51,566 nt of DNA from Tieghemiomyces parasiticus (Eukaryota; Kickxellomycota; Dimargaritomycetes; Dimargaritales; Dimargaritaceae), in the NCBI GenBank assembly GCA_027575765.1, contig JANBPT010000243.1, positions 1 to 51,566 on the forward strand. Direction: 5' to 3'. How positions within the stretch are numbered: the stretch's first letter is position 1; each line of letters starts with the position of its first letter. Under the pieces are notes generated by a model, which saw nothing but the letters and a program-made list of their open reading frames with translations, was not told where the DNA came from and did not search any database. Below, piece after piece: positions 19,629 to 30,283 of this stretch. Made by a program: the position numbers and the translations under genes.

Positions 19629-20902
19629 TTACAAGCAGGCGAGGAAGTACGGAACGGTGAGGGGCAGGGGCTGTAAAGCTATTCGCGTACTGACGGCAAG
19701 TCCAGTGTAGGCCCTTGACATTGTGAAGCGCGTTGCGAAAGCACGTGTGGAAGTGGACCATTATCCGCTTCATCTTACCTCGGGTGGCGTGTTGGCGATA
19801 CTGAAAAGACCTGGTGAAGGCAGAAGTACGGGTCCCAAGTAGGCCAGTGCGCGAGATCGGGTGAAGGTTAGCTACGAGACAGAAAGCGTGCGGTGCTGGT
19901 GGAGAAGGCGATGGCCTCCTGGCCCGGTACCTGCTCGCCACTTACTTTGCGGCAAGGTGTCCAGGAGCCGGGCGCGCTTTTCGCCCATTTTGGGAATGGT
20001 TTGAAGAAGGCGTAATCGACTTTGGCGTGGCAAGCGCTGATCGGGACGCTTCGATCCCCCGCGGGCCTGGGTAAGTCGGAATTCACGACTTAAGGGCGGG
20101 TCAAACTGACTGTGCCCGCTCAAGGACTGCATTGTAATAACGTACAAGCGCCGTTAGCCATACAGAAACACTAGTCGCCCGGGAGAGGTGGAATGGCTAC
20201 CAGGACCGCCCAACATGATCCATTATTGACCCCGAGCGGGTAAACCTACCATCTGGGCTACCGTGCGGGCGGCCTGGAGTGGCGAATAGACGGGCACCAC
20301 CGGCACGCGGTACCTGCCGAGCGAAGCCGAGGGTTTGGAATTGACAAAGGTTAGAAGCGCAGGGTCGATTGGGACGCAATCAAACGGCCCCAGCCCTTGT
20401 CAGGTCGGTCGGTCTAAGCTTACCGGGTGTATAACGTCCATTGGATCTCCGTAAAGCGGTGCGTCGTGGCCGCTGTGCGTTCAACCAGTACTAGTTTCCG
20501 CGTGTACTGCGCACAATTCAACACAATCAGCCGAAATTGACGATATAGCGCGTGGGTGGAGGGGGTCACAGTATTTCGCGCACAGCACGTTATAACTCCA
20601 TTATAGTTCGCACGGGAAAGAGATGGAATGACCCTCCGGGGAACGCAACTGGATTGTGTCGCAATACTTACATGGGTGGCGGCGGCCAATCGTTTTATCC
20701 ACGCCGCAGGATTGCCCATGACGCACTCCCCTTCGGTCAGAAGCCATACTGCCCAGCTCCGGTAGGGTAACCAGTCGGCATCGCCCAGCTCAGGATCAAC
20801 GCGAATGTGCACGGCCAGGTCGTCGGGGAGACAGGCGAACTGGGTACGTACCGCGTGGCGCTCGAGTCGTGGGGACATGCGTACGGTCGGGGTCGAGGCC
20901 AT
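19629..20902 (-). CDS. FAAP24: FAAP24-like Fanconi anaemia core protein (6 exons)
   Basis: A predicted protein of about 210 residues built from minus-strand exons 20902-20672, 20506-20424, 20313-20250, 20126-19946, 19810-19779 and 19670-19629. It resembles FAAP24, the partner of FANCM, which has an inactive XPF/ERCC4-type nuclease fold and a C-terminal helix-hairpin-helix. Matching features in order: WAVWLLTEGECVMGN with AAWIKRL; the LVLVERTAATTHRFTEIQW strand/helix; YRVPVVPVYSPLQAARTVAQM; then the HhH motif TIPKMGEKRARLL and LFSIANTPPE. No ERKxxxD nuclease motif is seen, as expected for FAAP24. Length fits (human about 215). All junctions are GT-AG and keep frame. The last exon (13 residues) is the weakest choice. 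The assignment rests on hand comparison with the remembered vertebrate family; a diverged XPF/MUS81-family protein is the alternative. Confidence 0.65.
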
Positions 20903-21542
20903 GGCGGAAATGTATGACTAGGCTAGAAAGCTTACAGGCATTCGAGTCTAAGCCACACGGGGGTTTGGAGAGGGGGGTTACATATAAACGCTACGGCGGT
21001 AGAAGGGATAGCGCCGCGCCCTCGGGAGGAAAGACGCGGATTGGGCTGGTCAGAAGGTACGGTAGTCCCCCGGCGGAGTCGGAATCGGGGGCTGTTGCCA
21101 AGTTAATGGGTTAGTCAGTGACGGGGGGAGGAAAGGAGACCACACTAAACAGTGCGTGCCATGGAGGCCTGACAGCCAGAGCGATGAGGGGAGCATGGTG
21201 CCTCATCAAGGGGCAGGGATTTCCCTGATTATTCTTACTTTAATCCGATCAATATTGAGTGGGCATATTAATGGGTTTATCGTTGCAAAAGACACGAGAC
21301 GGTGTCGAAATAATATATGTGTGGGCGCTTAGACGTTTGGTAAGAAAGACGCGGGCATTAAATGAGAAGAGGGGGAGGAGATTACCGGGCCAAGGTGTAT
21401 CACTGCAAAGTGCGTCGACAAAAGTCTCTAGGAAAGAAGACGGACATCAAATACCGGGTTAAGATTAATTACGTTGAAGAAAGAATGGGGGGGGGATATC
21501 CCGGCGATAGAGGGATCATGACGGAATCCCACCGGACGCACT
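20903..21542. other. Intergenic region, no gene recognised
   Basis: These 640 bp contain the promoter of the FAAP24-like gene and the 3' flank of the NUM1-like gene, both on the minus strand. Short open frames are not supported by any motif. Confidence 0.45.
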
Positions 21543-24500
21543 CTACGGAATAATGCCAGAGTCCCGGGGTTGCGGCTGCGTGGAGTCCTTGTCGGGGACC
21601 TCGTTCAGCGGTTCGGTGGCTGTCCATTCGTCAGGGACAGCCCGGCGGCCCGGGGGGTGGACAATGATCCGGGGTTTGGTCGCATCCAGGGTTTGCGAGG
21701 AATGGCGTCGTGCCCCCAGGCTGGCGGGCCCTGTGGTAGGAGACAGGAGGGCGCGCCAGCCCTTGACCGGGCCACGGTCGTGACTATCGTCGTCGTTGTC
21801 ATGCATCGAGGCCGGGCGTGCCGGTCGGCTGGGGGGCGTTCCACCAGGGCTGCTACGCGGACTGCTGCCGGTCCGCGGTGCCAGTTTACCTAGGAGATAC
21901 CCGTAGCTGGCCTTCTTGAACACGGATCGGTTGGGCTCGCGCGCGCTAGACCCACCGCTGGACTCGGCGTCGGTAGTGGTCACGGCGGTGGCCAGCGTGG
22001 GCCGCTCAGCCGGAACGTCCAAGTCGACGCGCATCGTGGTGTCGGCGTGGGGCCGGTGGGTGATTTGGCTGCGGTGGCGCGGGGCCGGAAAGTGGGGGCT
22101 GGGCCGGGCCAGCGGGGCCGGGGTGAGCACGCCACGGGTTTGGAGGAACGAGAGCGCCTGACACCAAATCTCGTGGCGGACCCGGTTGACGGCCTTGAAC
22201 TTAAGCGTGCGATCTGGGGTGGTGACAATGAACGTGTACGGCGACAGATCATGCTCGTGCGTGACCTGGTAGTCGGCCTGGAGCCGCACGGCGCGCAGGT
22301 AGGCACTCTTGGACTTGGCCAGCGGGTGGGAGCGGTCGGCGCCGGGGGCTTTCGTGCTCCAGTGGATGGTTTTGCTGTACGGATGGATCCAGAAGAAGCG
22401 CAGGTGGCGACGCTCACGGCCCACTCCGGACGCCCGGGTCGACTTCCACATGAACTCGCCCACCATGGTCTGGGCTACGGCATGGATAATGAGCGGGTTC
22501 GCGGTAAGAACCGGGTCGCGGGGCGTCGGCGGCGACGGGGAGGCGTCAAATGGGACCACCTGGCCGCGCGGGGATAGGGTACCGCGGTTGGCCGAGGCGG
22601 CTACCAGGCGGGACGGAATGGGAGCCACCACGTGCGGGCTGGTCTGCCCGCTGGGGGCGGGCGACGCGGCCAGTACCTGACCCAGCGACGGAGGTGGCGG
22701 CGTGGGCGGCTCGTCCGTGGTGCTGAACGTGACCAGGGCGTCAATGTTATTGACCGAGCCATAGGCGCGCAAGGTACGAGGAAGGGTCGGCAGCGGGGGC
22801 GGGCGGCCCGCCCAGTCTTGACTGAGGGCCCTTGCCAATAGGGCCGGTGGGGGTGGGGTGGCTGGTCGCGAGGGTCGCTGCGGTGCGGCCCGCTCATCGC
22901 GAGGGCCGCCGAGCGTAGGAGACACTGACGGCTGGCGACGCACCGTGACGGTGGGGAAGTACCCGGCGTCGGGCGCGGCGGAGGCCGAGGACGACCGACA
23001 GTAGTGGCAGCCAGTGGGTACCAGCGGTGGCGGGGGGGTCCGGCCGAATGTCGGCGAGTCGCCACCCGGGCTGGCCACACGGACAGGGGGCGCCGGGGGC
23101 TCATCGACCTCAATCTCGTCAGGTACAAAGGGCATGTCCAGGGCGGTGGTGTGGGCCAGGGACAGTTTACGGCGTGGAGCCGGGGATGCAAACGCGGGCA
23201 ATGGGGGTAAGGGTGAGGAAGGTGGCGGTCCACGTAGGGGGGCCGTGACCGGTCCCACTAGGGCCGCTAGTTCCGCCGATTCGGGGCCGTGGCTGGCGTC
23301 CACCAGGCGCGGGGGGTCGGCTTGGGTGGCGCGGCTCTCGCGTACGACTGGGTCGGTCCCAAAACCGGCGTCTACGGTCACTGGGGCGCCACGCTGCGTC
23401 CCGCGGTCCGATCGAACGAGAGGAGCCGGACCGCAGCTGGCCTCAACGGTCGCGGGCGAAGCTGCCTGTGTACTGGCCTCGGTCACATCGGGTGACTCGG
23501 TAGCAGTGGCCACCTCGTGGATCGCTAGAGGTTCGGTGGCGGTAGCCGTATGGTGAACCGTGGGTGGTTCAGTGCCCCAATTGGCCTCCTGCGTCACCGG
23601 GGCGTCCCGCTGGGTACAGGCCTCAACCGTTTGGATGGGCGGTACGGCAGTGGCTGCCACTTGAACCTGTTTCAGGTCCGGACCGTAATCGGCGTCCACT
23701 GTGGGGGAGCTAGGGACGGCCGTGGGGTCGGTGGCCGTCACGGCCAGCCCGTTGGTAGGGCCCTGCGATACAAGGACGGTCGGTACTGCACCGGTCGCGA
23801 TGCCGGCCAGGTTGGTCATTGAACCATTGACGACGGTTGGGACGGCCTCTCCTACCCGTTCCGCGGGCGTGGAGTCGGCGGTGGGTTCGAGGTGGGTCGG
23901 GGAAGACGAGGGGTCGGATAATGACGGATGGGTAACACTTTGGCCATTTAGAACTGTCGGGGATTGAGGGGCTGGGGGCTCAGCAGTCTGGGCGGACGGG
24001 CGCGCGGCCATGGCAAGCGCGTCTACAACGATACCGGAGGACGTGTCGCCCGTCGGTGGGGTCACCGGAGCTGGTTCCTGAATTGGTGGTTGTGCCGTTG
24101 CGGTTGAGGGGTGCGGGTTGAGACCCACCTCCGCCTCGCTGGGTCGCCGAGGGGAACCCGAGCCGTGTACCGTGCGGGGTTTCTCGGGAGAATGATCGAG
24201 CGGCGTCGGGGGATGATCGGCGGCATGGGAAGTCTGGTTCAGAGCGGAGATCAGCGCCGCGACGCGGGTGCCTTTTCTGGCGTGGGGTGCGGCGCCACCG
24301 TCCGTGCCGGTCCTCTGGCCATTATATTCGGCGGTTGACGGCCCGAGGACGGGCCCCGGCGAGGTGGACACGGCGACCAGGCCGCCGTCCTCAGTCTGAG
24401 ACGGTCCGTCCGTACGCGTCGCCGCGTGACTACGGCCCGAGAATTCATGCTCCCGCTGGGGAGTAGCCAGGATGGGGACCTGATCCAGCTGGGTACACGC

Positions 24501-27236
24501 GGTTACGGGTGTCGCAACGGTGCGGGCCTCAATGTCGCCGCCGACGACTGTTACCAACCCGCATGTACCATCTACGGCTGCCAATGGGTCACTCTGAGTG
24601 CCCTTGTGGCTGGTCCAGGCCGACGCGGTGGTACTCGTTTCCGCGTCCCGCATGAGCAGCCCTTCGGGCCCATGGTTGGCATCGGCGGTGGTGGGCAATT
24701 CGCTCTGGCTGGTCTTGTCGTCCACCGGGGTGGGCACGGTGTTGGTCTCGGCGTGGCAGACGATCAAGGCGTCGGGGCCGTGGTTGGCATCAACCGCAGT
24801 GGCCACCTCACTCTGCGTCTCCTTGCAATGTTGGCGGACGGGCACCGTATTGGTGGCAGCGTGGTGGAACTGGACGGGCTCCGGGCCGTGGCCGGCATCT
24901 ACAGCGTCGGGGGCGCTCCGCTGGGTACCCTTACTGTCCGACAGGACGGGCACGGTGCTGGTCTCTACGCTACGGAGTATGACTGGCTCCGGCCCATGGT
25001 GGGCGTCAACGCCGGCAGGCGGATCGCATTGAGTGCCCTTGTCCTCCCGTTCCACCGAAGCGGCGACCGGATGGTCTGGCACGATGACCGGGACGGGGTA
25101 GGCTTCCATGACTACTTCCGTCTCCGTTTGCACGGCCTGGTCCGTGGCCACCGGTGGGGAACGGCAGCGCGGGCAGGCCATGCCGCGGGCGGCGAGCGGG
25201 GATTCCGGGGGGAGCACGGGACGGTCGACCGGTGGGTACAGTGTGAGGGGTGAGCCCTCGGACGGATCGGCCTGGGAAAAGTCCAATCGGAAGGGCGGGG
25301 GACGGTCGACGGTAGCCAATATGTCGCTCAGGGCCTGAGGGGCAGGGCCAGCAGTGGCGGCCGGAGAAATGCGGCGCGGGTGGCCCGAGGTTCGGCGACT
25401 GCTGCGTGCGGCTCGGAGGCCTGTCCGACGCCGAGAGGCCGGGGGGCGAGGGCGGCGCACGCTCCGGGTGGGGGAAGAGGACGCGGAAGAGGAGCTGGTA
25501 TCCGTGTTCGATCGGCTCCGGGCCGACCGATAGACCTCCGGAGCACTGTCCTCGGCCGCCGACCCGTCCGTTAGGGGATCCGGAGTCGCGGCCGCGGGTG
25601 AACCGGGAGCGGTGGTGCGGGACGGGCGGGCGTGGCGCGGGACGAAACCGCTGTGGCTCACACGACGCGGAGCCATGACATTCTCGTCGTCCTCGGCGTC
25701 ACGCCAGGCCAGGGCGGTACGCGGGATACCATCCACGGGCGCGACGGACGACTCATGAGCTGGATCGGCAAAGAGGGCCATCTCGCGCTCCATGTCCTCG
25801 ATCGTCTGCTGGTGCTCCTGGACCAAGCGCTGGAGGTCGGCATTACCCTGGCGCTCGCGGTTGAGCTGGCTGCGCAGTTTCTCGATGCGACGGTGGGCGT
25901 TGCTTAGGGACCCCGTGAGGGTCTGGACGTGCATGAGCTGGGGGCCGGCCGAGGGCACGGAAGTAGGGACAAAGTGGCCGCGGCGCGCCGGCGTTACGGG
26001 GTCAGCAACATCGCTGTCGTCGCCCAAGCCGGGTGGGGGCATCAGCGACCGGTCGGCCGCCTCCTCGTCGCCCTGATTGGCGGCGGCCCCTTCACCATCG
26101 ATACCGTCCGGGGTCGGGGATCCGGGCTGGTTATGGCGGCGACCGCCGGCACGCTGGATGCGACCGTCAAGCTCGGCCTTGAGGGCGTTACAGCGCTTGG
26201 ACATTTCGGCCTTCTCACGCTGCAGTGTGATCTGGCTGCGTCGCACCGAGGCCACCTCGGCCTCGTGGCGGCTGCGGTTGGTGGCCAAGGCGGCGGTGAG
26301 CCGTTCCTCGGCGGCGCGCAGGGTTTCGACCGTCTCGTGGACCGTGGCCAGATCAGACTCGAGCGTATCGCGCTCGCGCTGGAGCCGGTTGTTCTGGCGG
26401 ATGGCATCGGTGAGTTCGTGGTCGCGCTCTTGGGCGGCCACCTGCAGGTCCCACCGGGCCGCCTCGGTGGCTTTGAGCTCCTCGGCGGTCTTGGCGTGGG
26501 TCTTGGTCAGGGCGGTGAGACGGGAGTCCAGTTCGAGACGCTCGTTGTTGGCGCGCTCGCACTCGGCGGCCAGGTCGGCGCTGCGGATGGCTAGGGCACG
26601 ACTGTTAAGCAGGAGCTCATTACCCACGCGGGCAGTGTAGTGCAGCTGGCCGGCCAGACCGACGGTGGGGTCCGGGGGGAGCAAGGCGCGCAGGGCGGCG
26701 ACCGGGTCGTCTTCGCGGGCCTGGCGCAGGAGGGCGTCCCAGCGCTCGGCACCTCCATCCTTGTGCCGTCCCGAGCCTGGTCGTAGGTGCTCAGCCACCG
26801 AACCGAATTCGCTGCGCAACACAAAGGCCTCGTTGACCACGGCATAAAGGTGCGGGGCCAGGACGGGGCGCGGCGGGGTGTCCTCATCGGCAGTGGCGTC
26901 CGGGTCGTTAGCCCGACGTTCCACGTCCTCCAACCAGATACGGTTGAGCAGCTCGTCCACGTTCCAGGCGGTAAGCGTGGGGAATCGGGCCTGGGCGTGT
27001 AAGGCCTGCTGCAGGCCATCGACCACGGCGTCCTGGGAGATGTAGCCGGGCACCGGGGGAAGCGGGATGGTGTTGTCGTCGTCGGGGTCGTCATCGCTGA
27101 GCGGTGCGGCACCGGTGTTAAGGGACAGCCGGCCCGCCGGCGCGCGCCGAACGCCTGACCGCAGAGCCTTACGACTGGCTGACCGGCTCATGGGTTTGCG
27201 GATCCGGGGGAGTCCCGGGGGCCCGGGTTCGGGCAT
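21543..27236 (-). CDS. NUM1: Num1/ApsA-like cortical anchor with C-terminal PH domain
   Basis: A 1897-residue single-exon protein. Num1, ApsA and Mcp5 sit at the plasma membrane and anchor dynein and mitochondria for nuclear and organelle positioning. Regions in order: predicted coiled coil at about 200-370 and again at 430-490; long Ser/Pro-rich disordered parts; repeat block 1 at about 725-920 (five 36-residue units with an HGPE-type core); repeat block 2 at about 1170-1320; PH domain of the Mcp5/Num1 type at about 1575-1705 with MVGEFMWKSTR, RRHLRFFWIHPYSKTIHWS and FKAVNRVRHEIWCQALSFL. A coiled-coil start, central repeats and this PH at the end are the family layout. The start ATG is the first in the frame. 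The sequence is unusually rich in Pro, Thr and Ala, even for the family. Confidence 0.88.
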   Translation of the reverse strand: MPEPGPPGLPRIRKPMSRSASRKALRSGVRRAPAGRLSLNTGAAPLSDDDPDDDNTIPLPPVPGYISQDAVVDGLQQALHAQARFPTLTAWNVDELLNRIWLEDVERRANDPDATADEDTPPRPVLAPHLYAVVNEAFVLRSEFGSVAEHLRPGSGRHKDGGAERWDALLRQAREDDPVAALRALLPPDPTVGLAGQLHYTARVGNELLLNSRALAIRSADLAAECERANNERLELDSRLTALTKTHAKTAEELKATEAARWDLQVAAQERDHELTDAIRQNNRLQRERDTLESDLATVHETVETLRAAEERLTAALATNRSRHEAEVASVRRSQITLQREKAEMSKRCNALKAELDGRIQRAGGRRHNQPGSPTPDGIDGEGAAANQGDEEAADRSLMPPPGLGDDSDVADPVTPARRGHFVPTSVPSAGPQLMHVQTLTGSLSNAHRRIEKLRSQLNRERQGNADLQRLVQEHQQTIEDMEREMALFADPAHESSVAPVDGIPRTALAWRDAEDDENVMAPRRVSHSGFVPRHARPSRTTAPGSPAAATPDPLTDGSAAEDSAPEVYRSARSRSNTDTSSSSASSSPTRSVRRPRPPASRRRTGLRAARSSRRTSGHPRRISPAATAGPAPQALSDILATVDRPPPFRLDFSQADPSEGSPLTLYPPVDRPVLPPESPLAARGMACPRCRSPPVATDQAVQTETEVVMEAYPVPVIVPDHPVAASVEREDKGTQCDPPAGVDAHHGPEPVILRSVETSTVPVLSDSKGTQRSAPDAVDAGHGPEPVQFHHAATNTVPVRQHCKETQSEVATAVDANHGPDALIVCHAETNTVPTPVDDKTSQSELPTTADANHGPEGLLMRDAETSTTASAWTSHKGTQSDPLAAVDGTCGLVTVVGGDIEARTVATPVTACTQLDQVPILATPQREHEFSGRSHAATRTDGPSQTEDGGLVAVSTSPGPVLGPSTAEYNGQRTGTDGGAAPHARKGTRVAALISALNQTSHAADHPPTPLDHSPEKPRTVHGSGSPRRPSEAEVGLNPHPSTATAQPPIQEPAPVTPPTGDTSSGIVVDALAMAARPSAQTAEPPAPQSPTVLNGQSVTHPSLSDPSSSPTHLEPTADSTPAERVGEAVPTVVNGSMTNLAGIATGAVPTVLVSQGPTNGLAVTATDPTAVPSSPTVDADYGPDLKQVQVAATAVPPIQTVEACTQRDAPVTQEANWGTEPPTVHHTATATEPLAIHEVATATESPDVTEASTQAASPATVEASCGPAPLVRSDRGTQRGAPVTVDAGFGTDPVVRESRATQADPPRLVDASHGPESAELAALVGPVTAPLRGPPPSSPLPPLPAFASPAPRRKLSLAHTTALDMPFVPDEIEVDEPPAPPVRVASPGGDSPTFGRTPPPPLVPTGCHYCRSSSASAAPDAGYFPTVTVRRQPSVSPTLGGPRDERAAPQRPSRPATPPPPALLARALSQDWAGRPPPLPTLPRTLRAYGSVNNIDALVTFSTTDEPPTPPPPSLGQVLAASPAPSGQTSPHVVAPIPSRLVAASANRGTLSPRGQVVPFDASPSPPTPRDPVLTANPLIIHAVAQTMVGEFMWKSTRASGVGRERRHLRFFWIHPYSKTIHWSTKAPGADRSHPLAKSKSAYLRAVRLQADYQVTHEHDLSPYTFIVTTPDRTLKFKAVNRVRHEIWCQALSFLQTRGVLTPAPLARPSPHFPAPRHRSQITHRPHADTTMRVDLDVPAERPTLATAVTTTDAESSGGSSAREPNRSVFKKASYGYLLGKLAPRTGSSPRSSPGGTPPSRPARPASMHDNDDDSHDRGPVKGWRALLSPTTGPASLGARRHSSQTLDATKPRIIVHPPGRRAVPDEWTATEPLNEVPDKDSTQPQPRDSGIIP
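23280..23710 (-). repeat. Second, irregular repeat block in the NUM1-like gene
   Basis: Five more copies of the same core (Gly codons at + 23286, 23358, 23430, 23574 and 23682) are spaced 72, 72, 144 and 108 bp. All spacings are multiples of 36 bp (12 residues). Confidence 0.8.
24485..25050 (-). repeat. 108-bp tandem repeat inside the NUM1-like gene
   Basis: Five units lie in the coding sequence. The codons of the conserved Gly-Pro-(Glu) core start at + positions near 24559, 24667, 24775, 24883 and 24991, each exactly 108 bp apart, giving 36-residue units with the pattern KGTQ...VDAxHGPEP...AETxTVP. Confidence 0.9.
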
Positions 27237-29128
27237 ATTGCACGAGACGGAGTTTGGAAATACTGGGATTACCGGAGAGTGAGGGGGGAGAAGAGGCGAA
27301 GCGGCGGCGGTCGAGGGTTGGACGGAATCGGAGCGCCGCCGGATGGCAGAGGATGGCTCTGGCAGGCAGACGGGATGGGGTGGAAGCGGGCAGAGCGCAG
27401 CGGTAATAAGGGGTACGGTAAAGAGGCTAGGCTGAAAGTGGACGGCCCGGGCGGTTTAGAGGTGGGCGCACGAGGGCGAATGGCGAGCAGACTTTGGTGG
27501 TGAACGTGGAGAAAAGTGGAGTGAGGGCAAAGTAAGCGAGCGTGGAGTGCGAGTGATCAGGAGTGCGACGGAGGATGGCGGGCCAAGTGGAGATGGACAT
27601 GGTCTAGCGGGTCGGCGGCCACAAAACCGACGCAGGCGTGTGCGGAGAGTTAAGACCTGCCCCCCCTCCTGTCCAGGCACGAGCCGGCCAAGGTCTCGCG
27701 GGCGCACCTTGGTCGTCCACCCTGCAGGCCCGTGGGCCACGGGATAAGCATCAGGACCAAAACAATAATAAGCACCCCCCTCCCCTACAATTATCTCCCC
27801 TCCCTCTCCCCTCGCGGTGTGCTGCAAGGTGAGCGGTAGGAGGGGGTGCGGATTGGTTTGGTGTAACCCCTATTCCTTCCACTGTCCGCGTAGCCCAGGT
27901 CAAGGCCCGATGGCTTCCCCAGATTCAAGACCGGAAGATACCACCACCGGTATGGCACGATGATTAACCACCTCTCGGCCGGGGACTTATTTCGGGTACC
28001 TACCTTCCTCCGCTTGGACGGAGAGCCCACCATTTGGATTCACTGGCGAATAATCGGCCACCGGGTGGAGTCCCCAGTGGGGAGGGGGGGGGCAGCACGG
28101 CCTAAGCAGGCCAATTCTCCAGGCCGAACGTGTTAAGTGGAAGCGACGTAGGGTTGGGTGGGTGGGGGGAATTATCATCGGTCTATCGGTCACCATTCGG
28201 CCGGCGGTCACATACCTCGGCGAGTATTGACCATGGGAGGAGTAATAATGGGGGGGGGACGCGTAGTACTCGTGATATCGGCCAGTGCCACGGCTATTGG
28301 CGATGTTTTAAGAATCACTCTGTATTCTGTTTTAGCCTCTCGACTGAATTGGATCCACTTGGAGCCCGGGCGACTAGGGCAGGTACTGGTCCGGCGGTCG
28401 GTGCCGCTAGCCGAAGCGTGGTGGCCCCCTCTCCCCGTAAGCCACGATGTCAAGCGTACTCCACTCGATCCTAGGAAAGGCACGAGGGGGGGGGGGGAGG
28501 GTACCAAATGCCCGTGTCCCTTCCGCCTACCTGCTTTGCTTACAAGCACGGTCAACCTGTGGAGCGTGTGGTACGGACGGGAATATTCGTACCCGGCACA
28601 CCCCTAAATCTGATGCGGAGACGCCCACAAGGCATGCTCCAGGACTCCCCTCCCCCGTCCCTGCAGGAGCTAGGCAAGTGGTAATCCACTCGCCAATTCG
28701 TCGTCCTCCACCCGAGTGCAGGCCAACGCTCCCCTTCTCCTTGTCACCGCAAAGGGGCCAGTTCCCCGCCGCAGAATAGCGAGTGAGAGGACGAGTAGTA
28801 GGATGTTCGTAAACCACCACACGTTTATTAGAGAATTAAATACGGCAGGGCAAGCATAGCTAGGGCACATCCCACGGGGGCGGGGCGAGATTGGGACGTA
28901 GCCAGGGCATGAGGGCGAGATAAAAAACAATGCAGAGAGGGCAGAATTAGAGAGTGATGGCCTCCCTCGCCGTTCGGAAGGGATCGGGGGCCATCGGTAG
29001 GTAGACGTAAACACACATACACTAAAACATTAGATGAAGGGACGGCAAATTAAGGGTAAACACAGCACATGACACCTCAACAAACAATCCAGGACGCAAA
29101 AGCCGGCAGGAAACGAGGGGACGCTTGC
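27237..29128. other. Intergenic region, no gene established
   Basis: About 1.9 kb between the NUM1-like start and the syntaxin stop. It includes poly-G runs at about 28247-28254 and 28486-28497. An open stretch at about 27893-28135 (+) could be joined to an upstream open frame ending at a GT near 27833, but no family could be named. The last 300 bp are the probable 3' UTR of the syntaxin gene. Confidence 0.4.
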
Positions 29129-30283
29129 CTACTTCTTAACCGACAGCACGACGGCCAGCACGATAGCAACGATGATGAGGATGACCACGATGAGCAGGAT
29201 CCACAGCTTCTTCCGTGTCCGCTTGCGGATGGAGATGGCCTTCTCGACCTGCTCGTTGGCGGCGGCCGTGTCGGCGACGGTGTTGCCGACCTGAACCTCA
29301 ATGTTATCAATGACCTCCTGTTGGGCGTTGACAATCTCGTTGAGGCGGATGAAGAGAGCGTTTAGCTCCAGGGCCTTCTTCTCGATCTGGCGCATCTCCT
29401 GCTGACGGGTCTCGACGTCACGCATCACGCGGCGGGCGTCGCCCATACGGCTCGTGTTGAGCAAGGACTCGGTAAAGATCTGGCCAGCGCGCTCATCGTC
29501 CAGGGCCTGCTCAATCTCGTCGTCGGTGGCCAGGGGCTTGGCCACTTTGTACTGCCGCTTGAGGCGCTCGCGGGACTTCTTCCAGTACACGTCCTCCAGC
29601 TCACGGTAGCGTTCAATCACATCCTGGAAGCGACGGGTGAGGGCAGCCGTGCGACCCTTACGGGCGGCCGTGTCAGGGTCGGCTGGAGGGAGCCGTTGGT
29701 TCTCGCCCGTGACTTGCTCCAGGCGGCCCTGGGCTTGGCGGATCAGCTGATCGATCTGACCGCTGACCTGGTCACGCTCCTGACGGCAGCGAGAGATTTG
29801 GTCGTCACCGACAGCCTGCAGGGTACGTTGGTTGAGGCGATCGACCTGCTCCACCTGCTGCTGAATGGCTTCAATGTCCTGCTCGACCTCACGGACCTGG
29901 ATAGTAGGGTGAACGGACGGGGGAACATGGGCCGGTTAGATACCGGGCAAGGGAAGGGGGGGGGGGAATTCGGAAACAGACCGCGATAAGCCTGGTCGTA
30001 CGGAACCCATCTCTAATTACTTACCATATCTTGGAAGCCAGTAGGGCCGCCGTGGGAGGATACGGCGCCCATCTCCATGGCCTGGGGACTGGCTTGGCGG
30101 TAGTCGTCGTCGCGGTTCTGGGCCTCGGCCTACAGGAAAGTGGATGGGAGAAGAGCAGACCGAGTTAGTGACCTGGGATGGCAGGGAGGGGGGCGAATGC
30201 AGTGATCAAGGCCGCTGGGACACGGTGGCAGGCTAGTCTGCAGGGCAGCTTACCCGGAACTCGCCCAGACGATCACGGCTCAT
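29129..30283 (-). CDS. SSO1: Plasma-membrane syntaxin (Qa-SNARE, Sso1-like), 3 exons
   Basis: A t-SNARE for fusion of exocytic vesicles with the plasma membrane. Exons 30283-30254 (10 codons), 30129-30025 (35 codons) and 29896-29129 give 300 residues, close to yeast Sso1. Order: short polar N-terminus (MSRDRLGEFR); Habc helical bundle at about 45-200; SNARE helix at about 205-265 with the central Gln in VNAQQEVIDNIEVQVG; a Lys/Arg cluster (IRKRTRKK); then a C-terminal membrane anchor (LWILLIVVILIIVAIVLAVV) ending near the C-terminus, as in tail-anchored SNAREs. Introns are 124 and 128 bp, phase 0, with GT-AG ends. Other Qa-SNAREs are possible, but the fit is best with the Sso/syntaxin-1 group. 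Confidence 0.93.

Noticed and set aside
23280..25050. Repeat region of the NUM1-like gene as a mobile or minisatellite insertion
   Set aside because: The repeats keep the reading frame and match the central repeat position of Num1/ApsA proteins, so they are treated as part of the gene.
22047..26640. Plus-strand open frames of up to 275 codons inside the NUM1-like gene
   Set aside because: Shadow frames of a long GC-biased gene; their apparent repeats are the reverse of the 108-bp repeat.
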